Below, piece after piece: positions 28,631 through 37,622 of a stretch of DNA of 64,000 nt; positions within the stretch are counted from its first letter, which is position 1; every line of letters begins with the position of its first letter. Origin of the DNA: Pseudomonas sp. PSE14 (lineage in GTDB: Bacteria; Pseudomonadota; Gammaproteobacteria; Pseudomonadales; Pseudomonadaceae); NCBI RefSeq assembly GCF_029203285.1, contig NZ_CP115669.1, positions 2,604,001 to 2,668,000 of the forward strand, in the 5' to 3' direction. The position numbers and the translations under genes were made by a program. Under the pieces are notes generated by a model that had not been told where the DNA came from, did no database searches, and was given only the letters and a program-made list of their open reading frames with translations.

Positions 28631-29644
28631 ATGGCGAGGCGTCTGTTGTGGATTCTGTTGCTCGTTACCTTCAGTAGCGGGGCCTGGGCGGTCTCGGGCT
28701 GGAACGTGGGCTTTCACCGTCTGCAGGTGAGCGACCCGCTGGACCTGGCGCCGATGAAGGCCATTGCCTTCTACCCGACGCGCGCCCCGGAGCGGCCGCT
28801 GCACCTGGGAAACTTCATCCTCGATGTCGCCTACGAGGGCAAGACCGCCAACGGCCACTTCCCGCTGCTGGTGATGTCCCACGGCAACTACGGCACGCCG
28901 CTGGCGCACCGTGACCTGATCGAGGCGCTGGTGCGCAAAGGCTTCGTCGTGGTGGCGCTGTTGCACCCTGGCGACAACCTGCATGACCACAGCCGTCTGG
29001 GCGCCTTGAGCAATCTCTATGGCCGACCCTTGCAGGTCTCGGAAACCATCAGCGCCGCGCTGCTCGATCCCGAGGTGGCGGGCGTCGTCGATCCGCGCAA
29101 GATCGGCGTGATCGGCTACTCCGCTGGCGGCGAGACGGCGCTGATCCTCGCGGGCGCGCAACCGCGCCTGGACCGCTTGATCAAGTACTGCGAGAAATAC
29201 CCGAATGACGCCGACGCCTGCAGCGACAAGGGCAAGCTGCGCGCCGACCGCAGCGACCTGGCGCCGATGGCCGACCCCCGCGTCGGCGCCTTGCTGCTGC
29301 TGGCGCCGCTGAGCCTGATGTACGGCGCCCGCGAGCTGGAGGACGTACAGGTGCCGGTGCTGCTCTACACCGGCAACCAGGATCATATCCTCGACTGGAA
29401 GAAGAACGCCGGCGCCCTGGCGCGCAAGCTGCCGCAGCAGCCGGACCTGCGGGTGCTCGATGGGGCGGGGCACTTCGTGTTCATGTCGCCCTGTTCCGAG
29501 GAGGAACTGGAGGCAACGCCGGACCTGTGCACCGACAACCAGGGGCTGGACCGCAAGGCCATCCACCGCGACCTCGCGGCGTCGGCGGCGGAGTTCTTCG
29601 ACGTCAGTCTGGGCAGCGCGACGATGCAGACTTCGGGGCGGTGA
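28631..29644 (+). CDS. Secreted alpha/beta hydrolase (dienelactone/PAF-hydrolase-like)
   Basis: 337 aa from the ATG at 28631, which gives a clean signal peptide (MARRLLWILLLVTFSSGAWA); an ATG eight codons earlier is also open. The nucleophile elbow is GYSAGG, the oxyanion segment MSHGNYGT, the acid probably Asp in GNQDH, and the catalytic His in GAGHF. Periplasmic or secreted esterase/lipase-type hydrolase; substrate unknown. Confidence 0.85.
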   Translation: MARRLLWILLLVTFSSGAWAVSGWNVGFHRLQVSDPLDLAPMKAIAFYPTRAPERPLHLGNFILDVAYEGKTANGHFPLLVMSHGNYGTPLAHRDLIEALVRKGFVVVALLHPGDNLHDHSRLGALSNLYGRPLQVSETISAALLDPEVAGVVDPRKIGVIGYSAGGETALILAGAQPRLDRLIKYCEKYPNDADACSDKGKLRADRSDLAPMADPRVGALLLLAPLSLMYGARELEDVQVPVLLYTGNQDHILDWKKNAGALARKLPQQPDLRVLDGAGHFVFMSPCSEEELEATPDLCTDNQGLDRKAIHRDLAASAAEFFDVSLGSATMQTSGR

Positions 29645-29663
29645 GAACGATTCTGTCCGGCAG

Positions 29664-29814
29664 CGTAGGGCGTATAACGCTCCGCGTTATACGCCGATTG
29701 ACCTTGGCCGTAGCCCGTTCGGGGCCGGTCTGGCTAATCGGCCAATCCTGACCACCGCGCCGGCGAGGACATGAGTGTGTCGGCGTACAACCGCGAACGG
29801 TTGTACGCCCTACG
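29664..29814 (+). repeat. Family-B intergenic repeat, copy 2
   Basis: Full-length copy with CGTAGGGCGTA and TACGCCCTACG ends and both end hairpins. Confidence 0.85.
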
Positions 29815-29825
29815 AACGGCGCGCA

Positions 29826-29857
29826 GAAAAAAGCCCCGCATCGGCGGGGCTTTTTCA
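29826..29857. terminator. Bidirectional terminator
   Basis: AAAAAAGCCCCGC-ATCG-GCGGGGCTTTTT between convergent hydrolase and ABC-F genes. Confidence 0.85.
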
Positions 29858-29871
29858 TCGATGGCGAAACG

Positions 29872-31461
29872 TCAGACGATCACGCCCTGGCTGCGCAGGT
29901 AGTCGTCGTAGGTGCCGCTGAAGTCGGTCACGCCGTTTTCCGACAGCTCGATGATGCGGGTGGCCAGGGAGGACACGAACTCGCGGTCATGGCTGACGAA
30001 GATCAGGGTGCCCGGGTAGTTTTCCAGCGCCAGGTTGAGCGCCTCGATGGATTCCATGTCCAGGTGGTTGGTCGGTTCGTCCATCACCAGCACGTTGGGC
30101 TTCTTCAGGATCAGCTTGCCGAACAGCATGCGGCCCTGTTCGCCACCGGAGATGACCTTCACCGACTTCTTGATGTCGTCGTTGGAGAACAGCATGCGGC
30201 CGAGGGTGCCGCGCACCAGCTGCTCGCCGCCCTGGGTCCACTGGGCCATCCAGTCGAACAGGTTGTAGTCGTCCTCGAAGTCCTCGGCGTGGTCCTGGGC
30301 GAAGTAGCCCACGTCGGCACTGTCGGTCCACTTCACCTCACCGGCGGTGGGCGCCATTTCGCCGACCAGGGTGCGCAGCAGGGTGGTCTTGCCGATGCCG
30401 TTCGGGCCGATGATCGCGATGCGCTCGCCGGCTTCCACCTGCATGCTCAGGTTCTTGAACAGCGCCACGCCGTCGAAGCCCTGGCTGACTTTCTCCAGGG
30501 TCACCGCCTGGCGGTGCAGCTTCTTGTACTGCTCGAAGCGGATGAACGGGCTGACGCGACTGGATGGCTTGACCTCTTCCAGCTGGATCTTGTCGATCTG
30601 GCGCGCGCGGCTGGTGGCCTGCTTGGCCTTGGAGGCGTTGGCCGAGAAGCGGCTGACGAAGGTCTGCAGCTCGGCGATCTGGGCCTTCTTCTTGGCGTTG
30701 TCCGACAGCAGACGCTCGCGGGCCTGTTCGGCAGCGGTCATGTACTCGTCGTAGTTTCCCGGGAACAGGCGCAGTTCGCCATAGTCCAGGTCCGCCATGT
30801 GGGTGCAGACGCTGTTCAGGAAGTGACGGTCGTGGGAAATGATGATCATGGTGCTGTTACGCGCCGTGATGATGTTTTCCAGCCAGCGGATGGTGTTGAT
30901 GTCCAGGTGGTTGGTCGGTTCGTCGAGGAGCAGCAGGTCCGGATCGGAGAACAGAGCCTGAGCCAGCAGCACGCGCAGCTTCCAGCCCGGAGCCACGGCG
31001 CTCATCGGGCCGAAGTGCTGTTCCAGCGGAATGCCCAGGCCCAGCAGCAGCTCGCCGGCACGGGATTCGGCGGTGTAGCCGTCGAACTCGGCGAACTGGA
31101 CTTCCAGTTCGGCCACGGCCATGCCGTCTTCCTCGCTCATCTCCGGCAGGGAGTAGATGCGATCGCGCTCGGCCTTGACCTGCCACAGCTCCTCGTGACC
31201 CATGATCACGGTGTCGATCACGCTGAATTCTTCATAGGCGAACTGGTCCTGGCGCAGCTTGCCCAGGCGCACGCCGTTTTCCAGCATCACCTGGCCGCTG
31301 GAGGGCTCCAGCTCGCCGCCGAGGATCTTCATGAAGGTCGACTTGCCGCAACCGTTGGCGCCGATCAGGCCGTAGCGGTTGCCGTTGCCGAATTTGACGG
31401 AAACGTTTTCGAACAGCGGCTTGGCGCCGAACTGCATGGTGATGTTCGCAGTGGAAATCAA
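29872..31461 (-). CDS. ybiT: ABC-F family ATPase of the YbiT type
   Basis: 529 aa. The TTG at 31461 is taken as start because [20 protein letters not shown] aligns with the YbiT N-terminus and AAGGG lies 8 bp upstream; no ATG or GTG fits better. Two ABC domains are present with Walker [10 protein letters not shown] and GPNGIGKTT, both [15 protein letters not shown] Walker B motifs, and the ABC-F linker. No membrane segments: a ribosome-associated translation factor. Confidence 0.92.
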   Translation of the reverse strand: MISTANITMQFGAKPLFENVSVKFGNGNRYGLIGANGCGKSTFMKILGGELEPSSGQVMLENGVRLGKLRQDQFAYEEFSVIDTVIMGHEELWQVKAERDRIYSLPEMSEEDGMAVAELEVQFAEFDGYTAESRAGELLLGLGIPLEQHFGPMSAVAPGWKLRVLLAQALFSDPDLLLLDEPTNHLDINTIRWLENIITARNSTMIIISHDRHFLNSVCTHMADLDYGELRLFPGNYDEYMTAAEQARERLLSDNAKKKAQIAELQTFVSRFSANASKAKQATSRARQIDKIQLEEVKPSSRVSPFIRFEQYKKLHRQAVTLEKVSQGFDGVALFKNLSMQVEAGERIAIIGPNGIGKTTLLRTLVGEMAPTAGEVKWTDSADVGYFAQDHAEDFEDDYNLFDWMAQWTQGGEQLVRGTLGRMLFSNDDIKKSVKVISGGEQGRMLFGKLILKKPNVLVMDEPTNHLDMESIEALNLALENYPGTLIFVSHDREFVSSLATRIIELSENGVTDFSGTYDDYLRSQGVIV

Positions 31462-31700
31462 CTGGGTAACCCTTGGCTGGACATGGTGCGCGCCGGGCGC
31501 GGGCGTGCGGGAAGGGCGCTGCGGTCGAGCAGGTCGAGGCGCGCCTGGCAAAGCCGCCTATTATGCCACAGAGGGGCGGCTCCTTGCATGCCGTACGCCT
31601 GAAGCGCCCATTCTGCGGGGGCAGGGGAGAAACGAGGCAGTTGAAACCCGCCATTGTCCTGCCTCAGAATTCGGGTGTTCAGAATTCCGGTGGGGGCTGT

Positions 31701-32651
31701 ATGAAAATCCTTAACGCGCAAAACTCGCTCAAGCAGTACCTGGAGCAGGTCAGCGACAAACTGATCACCATTGTCTCGGCCTCTGCCAGTGAGACCGAGG
31801 CGCTGGTCGAGACCCTGGTGGAGAACGGCAACAAGGTCGATCTGCTGGTCGGCACCATCAATGCCTTCACCTCGCCGGACTTCATCGACTTCTGCGTGCG
31901 CGACAGCGGCGCCAACGTGACCCTGCACGTGGACTTCCGCGCGCAGAACAGCGTGCACTGGAAGCTGATCCTGGTGGAGCCGGACGTGGTGATCCTGGGC
32001 AGCGCCAACTTCACCGAGATCGGCCTGGGCCTGACCCGCGACACCTGCACTGTCATCCAGGACGCCGCGCTGTACGCCGACTACCTGGCCCGTGCGGCGG
32101 CGATCAAGGGTAGCGAAGGCGTAATGCTGGGCGAAGACAGCCCGGCCTTCGACGAAGCGCTGGAAGAGTACCGCCAGACCCATCGCCGCATGCAGGCGAG
32201 CCTGGCGCGTGGCGCGCAGTACCTGGACGGCGAGAGCTGGCTGGGTGACGAGACCAACCAGAGCATCCCGCTGTTCATCTGGTACAGCGATCATTCCGAT
32301 GATTCCGAGGAAAAGGCCGAGGCGTTCCTGCGGGCCAGCAGTGATGGCGTGGACTGGGACGATGTGCGCGAGTTCTTCACCTATGAATGCGCCGAGGGTG
32401 TGCTGCCCTACGAAGAGGGCGACATGGTGCTGACCGCGCGCTGCAACGGCACCAACATCGGCTTCTACACCTTCGACCGTATCCTGTATCGCAACGGCAC
32501 TTACTACATCTATTCGTACCGCAAGAAGCGCTACACCCAGCCGTTCAAGCTGGAAGACGCCAAGGAGCGCCTGAAGGAAGCGATTCCGGAGTGGTACGAG
32601 GAAATGCGCACCTCGCTCAACCGCCACGACATCAACAGCGTGGTGCGCTGA
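31701..32651 (+). CDS. Phospholipase-D-like domain protein
   Basis: 316 aa from the ATG at 31701. One HKD-like motif is seen at about residues 88-105: HWKLILVEPD then GSANFTEIGLG. Glu stands where the usual Asp of HxK(x)4D would be, so catalysis may be altered. Only one HKD motif is present, as in PLD-type nucleases that dimerise. Upstream sequence has an imperfect tandem repeat (TCAGAATTC at about 31664 and 31679). Function unknown. Confidence 0.8.
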   Translation: MKILNAQNSLKQYLEQVSDKLITIVSASASETEALVETLVENGNKVDLLVGTINAFTSPDFIDFCVRDSGANVTLHVDFRAQNSVHWKLILVEPDVVILGSANFTEIGLGLTRDTCTVIQDAALYADYLARAAAIKGSEGVMLGEDSPAFDEALEEYRQTHRRMQASLARGAQYLDGESWLGDETNQSIPLFIWYSDHSDDSEEKAEAFLRASSDGVDWDDVREFFTYECAEGVLPYEEGDMVLTARCNGTNIGFYTFDRILYRNGTYYIYSYRKKRYTQPFKLEDAKERLKEAIPEWYEEMRTSLNRHDINSVVR

Positions 32652-32806
32652 GTCCTTCCGTTCATCGGCCGGCGCCGCCGCAGGCCTCGGGTTTGCGGTG
32701 TGCGCCTGGCTTTTTCGCCCGGGCTAGCTAGCCTTATGCCAGTATGTCGGCGCCGACTGATGGTGTCGGTCGACTTCGACGGAAAACTGACAGGAGGCAA
32801 TGGAGC

Positions 32807-33094
32807 ATGCCCACCCCTCGCTTCGATGAAGTTCCCCCGCGTCGGCGCATGCGCTGGCATTGGCGTCTGGTGACCCTGAAGGTCCACATCCTGTCGATCC
32901 TCCTGCTGGCCTGCATGCTGGGCGGCAGCGCGATGCTGCTGCTCAATTCCCTCAACGAAACGCTGGAGATGGGCCTGCGCCTGGGCTCCTGCGTGGCCGG
33001 CGCGCTGATCCTGCTGCTGTGCCTGCATATCCTGCGCATGTCGCTGCCGCCGCTGAGCCCTTCGCGCTCGCGCGTTCGCCGCGGCCTGGAATGA
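32807..33094 (+). CDS. Small two-helix membrane protein
   Basis: 95 aa from the ATG at 32807, 9 bp after AGGAGG. A basic N-terminus (PPRRRMRWHWR) precedes two hydrophobic helices (LSILLLACMLGGSAMLLL; CVAGALILLLCLHIL) and a basic C-terminus, implying both ends cytoplasmic. No recognised family. Confidence 0.7.
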   Translation: MPTPRFDEVPPRRRMRWHWRLVTLKVHILSILLLACMLGGSAMLLLNSLNETLEMGLRLGSCVAGALILLLCLHILRMSLPPLSPSRSRVRRGLE

Positions 33095-33131
33095 AAAACG
33101 CCCCGTGGCATCGCTGCCACGGGGCGTTTTA
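33095..33131. terminator. Bidirectional terminator
   Basis: AAAACGCCCCGTGGCA-TCGC-TGCCACGGGGCGTTTT between convergent genes. Confidence 0.9.
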
Positions 33132-33152
33132 CGTCAGGCGTCGATCAGTACA

Positions 33153-34445
33153 TCAGAAGATGTTGACCGGGTACTCGACGAATACGCGGACTTCGTTGCC
33201 GTCGGTGTTGTACTGCCAGGCGTCGTTGGAAACGCGAACCCAGGAGCCGCGCAGTTTGACCGACAGGTCCTTGGCCGGGCCGCTCGGTACGACGTACTTG
33301 AGCTGGTTGAAGATTTCGCGCTCTTTGCCGTTGCTGGTGTAGTCGGTCTTGATGTTGTCGCCGTAGACGTAGGCCACGGTGTAGCTCAGGCCCGGAACGC
33401 CGTACTCGGAGAAGTCCAGGCTGTAGCTGCCTTGCCAGGAACGCTCGTCCTCGCCGTTGAAGTCCGACCAGTAGGAGTTGGCCAGCCAGATGGTGGTGCC
33501 GCCGTCGCCCAGGCCGCCTTCGTTCTGGTACCAGCCGTACTGGTAGCCGGAGTCGCCGTTGTTGCGCTGGTGCGCGACCATGAAGGTGTGTACGCCGATG
33601 TTGTACGCGGCCGACAGACTCCAGATGGTGTTCTTGGTGCCGTCGATGCCGTTGTCAGCGGCGAAGTCTTCGTTCACGTGGGTACGGTAGCCGTTGAAGT
33701 CCAGGGTCAGGGACTGCTTGTCGGCCAGCGGGATGACGTAGTTCAGGTTCATGTACTGCTTGCGAGCGACGTCTTCGCTCTCGTAGCCGTACAGCGAGCC
33801 GCTGAAGTTGTCGGTGAACTTGTAGCTGCCGCCGAACACGTCGATGCGCTTCAGGCCGCCGCTGTCGCGACCTTCGGCGCTCTTGCGGGTTTCCGAGGTG
33901 AAGCGGCCGACGTTCAGCTCCAGACCTTCGATCTCCTTGGAGGTGATCAGGGTACCGGTGAAGCTTTCCGGCAGCAGGCGGGAGTTGTCGTAGCTCAGGA
34001 CCGGCAGGGACGGCATCTGGTCACCGTACTTGATCACGGTATTGGAGAAGCGCGCCTTCACTGCGCCACCGGCGCGAGCCAGGTCGCTGGCAGCTTCGCC
34101 GCTGTCACCTTGCTTGAAGAAGTCGATGCCCGCGGCACCGCTCTTGCCCTGGCCGCCGTCCAGGCGTACGGCGTACATGCCGAACGCGTCAACGCCGAAA
34201 CCGACAGTGCCCTGGGTGAAGCCGGAGGTAAAGGTGGCGGTGGCGGCCTGGCCCCACTCGGCCTTGTCGTGGGCCTTGCCACCGGGGGTTTCGTGCCACT
34301 TGTCGCGGTTCATGTAGGCATTGCGGAAGAACAGGTCCATGTGGCTGTCTTCGATGAAGCCCTTGGCGGTGGACTGGTCTTCGGCCAGGGCCGCGCTGGA
34401 CGCGAGAATGCCCAGCGCGAGCAGGCTGATGCGGTGTTGCAGCAT
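33153..34445 (-). CDS. OprD-family outer-membrane porin
   Basis: 430 aa with a signal peptide (MLQHRISLLALGILASSAALA). It has the family start GFIEDSHMDLFFRNAYMNRD, repeated amphipathic strands, and a C-terminal aromatic residue (VFVEYPVNIF) for barrel assembly. OprD channels take up amino acids, peptides or carboxylates; which substrate cannot be read from the sequence. AAGGA precedes the start, followed by an AACAACAT stretch that matches the Crc/Hfq motif at 7 of 8 positions. Confidence 0.92.
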   Translation of the reverse strand: MLQHRISLLALGILASSAALAEDQSTAKGFIEDSHMDLFFRNAYMNRDKWHETPGGKAHDKAEWGQAATATFTSGFTQGTVGFGVDAFGMYAVRLDGGQGKSGAAGIDFFKQGDSGEAASDLARAGGAVKARFSNTVIKYGDQMPSLPVLSYDNSRLLPESFTGTLITSKEIEGLELNVGRFTSETRKSAEGRDSGGLKRIDVFGGSYKFTDNFSGSLYGYESEDVARKQYMNLNYVIPLADKQSLTLDFNGYRTHVNEDFAADNGIDGTKNTIWSLSAAYNIGVHTFMVAHQRNNGDSGYQYGWYQNEGGLGDGGTTIWLANSYWSDFNGEDERSWQGSYSLDFSEYGVPGLSYTVAYVYGDNIKTDYTSNGKEREIFNQLKYVVPSGPAKDLSVKLRGSWVRVSNDAWQYNTDGNEVRVFVEYPVNIF

Positions 34446-34710
34446 GTTGTTTTCCTTGTGCTAATGGTGCAGCGCCGACAAGACGAAAAAGGCGTCCCGC
34501 CCCGATGTGTGTCATCAGGGAAGTGGCGTCCTGTGCTGGCTAGTTCTTTTGGTTGTAGTCGGCCTCTGGTGGGCCGCAGCGGCGCGATGATAGCAGAGGA
34601 TCGAAACTTTTCGGACTCGATGCTCACACAGTTGACAATGTGGCTGATCAGTGGAGTGGGGCGCTCTTCCCGCTGTGCCTGAGTACCGGCTTACGTACCC
34701 TGGCGTTCGA

Positions 34711-35892
34711 TCAGTCGCCGAAGGAGCGCTGGTACAGCACCAGGCTGAGCGCCAGCCCGCTGATCGCCGCCAGTGCGGCGAAGAGGAAGATCGAGCCGAA
34801 GCCGAAGGCGCCCGCGATGGCGCCCACCAGCGGGCCGGTAATGCCCAGCGACACATCGATGAACAGCGAGTAGGCGCCCAGCGCGGCGCCACGGTTGGAG
34901 GCGGGCACCAGGCCGACGGCTTCCACGCCCAGGGCCGGGAACACCAGGGAGAAGCCGAAGCCGCTCAGCGCCGCGCCCGCCAACGCCAGCCAGGGCGAGG
35001 GCGCCAGCCACAGCAGCATCAGCCCGAGGCTTTCCACCGACAGACAGGCGATGGCGACGCGGAAGCCGCCGTGGCGGTTGATCGCCTGGGCGAACAGCAG
35101 GCGCGCGCCGATGAAGCAGACGCCAAAGGCCGTCAGGCAGTACACCGCGTCGCTCCAGCCACGGCTGCCGTAGTACAGGGTGATGAAGGTGGCGATGGTG
35201 CCAAAGCCGATGCCGCCCAGTGCCAGCCCCATGCCGTGGGGAAAAACCCGGCCCAGCACATGGTGGAAGGGCATCCGCTCACCGTGCACCAGCGCTGCTG
35301 GCCGCTTCGGCCAGGCCAGCACAAAACCCAGCGCCGCCAGCAGGATGATGCTCACGCCCATGCTGGCCAGGCCCAGGTGCTGGACCATCAGCACCCCGAG
35401 CGGCGCGCCGATGGCAAGCGCGCCATAGCTGGCGATGCCGTTCCAGGAGATCACCTTGGCGGTGTTCGGCGCGCCGACCCGGTCGATGCCCCAGCTGATG
35501 GAGGCACTGCCCACCAGGCTTTCCGAGGTGCCCAGCACCAGCCGCGCCACCATCAGTGTCGCCAGGCTGAGCCACGGTACGCCCTGGGTCGCCCAGGAGG
35601 CAAGCATCAGCGCGCCGCTGCCGGCGCATCCGGCCATGCCATAGAGCACCGCGCGCTTGGGGCCGAGGGTGTCGATCACCCGCCCGGCGTAGGGCCGGGT
35701 GAGGAGGGTGGCCAGGTACTGGATGCTGATCACCAGGCCCGCCAGCACCGAGCCGAAGCCCAGGTCCGTGTGCACGTAGCCCGGCAGCACCGCTAGCGGA
35801 ATGCCGATGGTCAGGTAGGCGAGGAAGGTGAAGAGGACGACGGAAACCACCTGCAGGGTGGTTGCGGCGCTGGAGGGGGATTGGGTGGGCAT
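34711..35892 (-). CDS. MFS transporter (YhhS-like)
   Basis: 393 aa with 12 predicted hydrophobic segments. The loop between segments 2 and 3 reads [21 protein letters not shown], the MFS A-motif form seen in YhhS-type exporters. The start has no obvious ribosome site. Substrate unknown; arabinose/drug-type efflux is only a family guess. Confidence 0.85.
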   Translation of the reverse strand: MPTQSPSSAATTLQVVSVVLFTFLAYLTIGIPLAVLPGYVHTDLGFGSVLAGLVISIQYLATLLTRPYAGRVIDTLGPKRAVLYGMAGCAGSGALMLASWATQGVPWLSLATLMVARLVLGTSESLVGSASISWGIDRVGAPNTAKVISWNGIASYGALAIGAPLGVLMVQHLGLASMGVSIILLAALGFVLAWPKRPAALVHGERMPFHHVLGRVFPHGMGLALGGIGFGTIATFITLYYGSRGWSDAVYCLTAFGVCFIGARLLFAQAINRHGGFRVAIACLSVESLGLMLLWLAPSPWLALAGAALSGFGFSLVFPALGVEAVGLVPASNRGAALGAYSLFIDVSLGITGPLVGAIAGAFGFGSIFLFAALAAISGLALSLVLYQRSFGD

Positions 35893-35983
35893 GCGCAGGC
35901 TTGATCGGAGCGGCGGGTGGGTAGGACATGATGGACCCGCCCCAGCGTGTAGGAAAGCAAGCTAACGAACTACCTTGGGGCTT

Positions 35984-36071
35984 TTGTAGGAGCGAGCTTG
36001 CTCGCGAATCTGGCTCCGTGGTGGGGCATTGTTCGCGAGCAAGGACTGGGCGTCCCCCTCGGTCCTACAGG
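35984..36071. repeat. Composite REP pair (BIME-like)
   Basis: GTAGGAGCGAGCTTGCTCGCGAA, spacer, GTTCGCGAGCAAGGACTGGGCG...GGTCCTACAG; same arrangement as 23755-23842. Confidence 0.8.
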
Positions 36072-36165
36072 GAATGCGCCGGATGTCTCGTGCGAACCCG
36101 TCGTAGATGCTCTTGTAGGAGTGTTGCCAGGGTTGGACGAAGGCGTGGGCGATGGCTTGGGTGAG

Positions 36166-36230
36166 TCGGCGTACAACCGCGAACGGTTGTACGCCCTACG
36201 TCGGGCTCGACCTTGGGCGTACGCCGATTG
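36166..36230 (+). repeat. Family-B repeat, truncated copy 3
   Basis: Only the right half is kept (TCGGCGTACAACCGCGAACG...CCCTACG), followed by a scrambled piece of the other arm (GACCTTGGGCGTACGCCGATTGA). Confidence 0.7.
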
Positions 36231-36233
36231 AAT

Positions 36234-36788
36234 TCAGATCCGCCGGAACAGCGTGGGATAGTCGAGCACCAGCCCGTCATCGTCGACCGTCAGCAGCGCC
36301 TGGAAATTCGTGCCTTCGAGGTTTTCGTAGCGGTAGTGCCGCGCATCTACCCGTGTGTAGCCCTGGCGCATGCGCACTGGCTTCAGCGCTGGGGCTTCCA
36401 GGTAGACCACGGCCAACTCCACGCGCTGGCCGTCGGCAAGCTTCAGGCGGCGGATCGGGAAGGTGTTGGTGAAGGGCGTCGGCCAGATGTCGATATCCAG
36501 GCAGCCGTCCAGCTCGCCCAGCGTCTCGCCCCCGCCGGTGCGCCAATGACCTTCGCCATCGGTCAGCAGGTGCAGGTGGCGCGCGCCCCGGCCGCCCTCG
36601 ACGCTGAAGCGCGCTTCGCGCAGGCGCCAGTGCTCGTCCCAGTTCAGTTCGTAGTCCAGCTGATAGGACGGGCCGCCGTTTTCGTCGATGGCGCGCAGCT
36701 GGCCTTGCGCGCAGCCATCGCCCAGTTGCAGCGACTCCCAGCTGGCTGTCGGGGCCTGCCAGATGCCTTCCCAGCTCAGGCTCTTCAT
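36234..36788 (-). CDS. Putative glycolipid-binding domain protein (PF06475)
   Basis: 184 aa, beta-rich. The pattern LDYELNWDEHWRLREARFSV and the ending YRYENLEGTNFQALLTVDDDGLVLDYP fit the glycolipid-binding family (DUF1089) whose P. aeruginosa member has a known structure. No signal peptide, so probably cytoplasmic. It starts inside the stop of the YjbR-like gene (4-base overlap), indicating an operon. Confidence 0.82.
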   Translation of the reverse strand: MKSLSWEGIWQAPTASWESLQLGDGCAQGQLRAIDENGGPSYQLDYELNWDEHWRLREARFSVEGGRGARHLHLLTDGEGHWRTGGGETLGELDGCLDIDIWPTPFTNTFPIRRLKLADGQRVELAVVYLEAPALKPVRMRQGYTRVDARHYRYENLEGTNFQALLTVDDDGLVLDYPTLFRRI

Positions 36789-37150
36789 GGGGTTTCGTCC
36801 AGCAGCAGGCCCAGTCTCTGGCGCTTGGGCAGGCGGGCTACCACCAACTGGTGCGAGCGGGTCAGCGCCTCGCGCAGTTCCGCTTCACCCATGGGGTAGG
36901 GGCGTTGCATGGCGACCCAGAAGGCCCGCGCCAGATAGGGCGCCGGACGGATGCCGGGGCGATCCACATAGCCCAGGAACAGCTCCGGGCCGACCTTGAA
37001 GGCCAGGCCGCCGGCGCCTTCGTCGAGAAAGTCGAGGATGGCGAACATCTTGTTGCCGGCCACCGAGAACACGCGGTTGCTGCCCCACTTGATGTCCTCG
37101 CGGGCGCCGGGCAGTTGCAGGCAGAAACGGGCGATCTGTTGTGGGGTCAT
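36785..37150 (-). CDS. MmcQ/YjbR-family protein
   Basis: 121 aa with the family pattern LPGAREDIKWGSNRVFSVAGNKM and a C-terminal SHQLVVARLPKRQR helix. YjbR proteins have a CyaY-like, double-wing DNA-binding fold; the role is unestablished. It lies between ppiC (7-bp gap) and the glycolipid-binding gene (4-bp overlap) in a three-gene operon. Confidence 0.85.
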   Translation of the reverse strand: MTPQQIARFCLQLPGAREDIKWGSNRVFSVAGNKMFAILDFLDEGAGGLAFKVGPELFLGYVDRPGIRPAPYLARAFWVAMQRPYPMGEAELREALTRSHQLVVARLPKRQRLGLLLDETP

Positions 37151-37157
37151 ACCGGGC

Positions 37158-37436
37158 TCAGTCGCGGAAATAGACTTCGACCAGATGGTAGCCGAACTGG
37201 CTCTTTACCGGGCCGTGTACCACGCCGACGGGCTTCTTGAAGATCACCTGGTCGATGCTGCGCACCATCTGCCCCGGTCGGACTTCCCCCAGGTCGCCGC
37301 CGCGCTTGCCGGAGGCACAGGTGGAATGCTTGCGCGCCAGGGCGGCGAAATCCTCGCCGCGGGCCAGGCGCTGCTTGATCTGCTCGGCTTCGGCAGCGGT
37401 CTTGACCAGGATATGGCGGGCCATGGCGACGGGCAT
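37158..37436 (-). CDS. ppiC: Parvulin-type peptidyl-prolyl isomerase PpiC
   Basis: 92 aa, the size of E. coli PpiC. HILVKTAAEAEQIKQRL, the parvulin core CASGKRGGDLGEVRPGQM, and QFGYHLVEV are conserved. No signal peptide: a cytoplasmic single-domain prolyl isomerase. GAGG lies 8 bp before the ATG. First gene of the small operon with the YjbR-like and glycolipid-binding genes. Confidence 0.92.
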   Translation of the reverse strand: MPVAMARHILVKTAAEAEQIKQRLARGEDFAALARKHSTCASGKRGGDLGEVRPGQMVRSIDQVIFKKPVGVVHGPVKSQFGYHLVEVYFRD

Positions 37437-37567
37437 CGGTATTACCTCGGAAAGTCAGGCGGAATGGGCATTGTACGGGAGCGGTGACGTACGTCGCATT
37501 TTCTGGTGGGTGGCATTGTGCCTTACTTGGCCGCTGCCTAGAGTCGACGGAAAATTCCGACATGTAG

Positions 37568-37590
37568 GACGCCGCTGAATCGGCGGTGTC
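37568..37590. promoter_or_regulatory. Leader hairpin before the PilT/PilU gene
   Basis: GACGCCG-CTGAAT-CGGCGGTGTC, stem-loop 33 bp upstream of the ATG. Confidence 0.4.
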
Positions 37591-37622
37591 CGCCCCCCTC
37601 CTTGCGAACGGATGCAGTTCTT

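Larger units (their letters stand above)
35893..36233. other. Intergenic repeats
   Basis: Contains a composite REP pair (35984-36071), another REP-like arm near 36114 and a truncated family-B element (36166-36230). No gene is supported. Confidence 0.75.
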
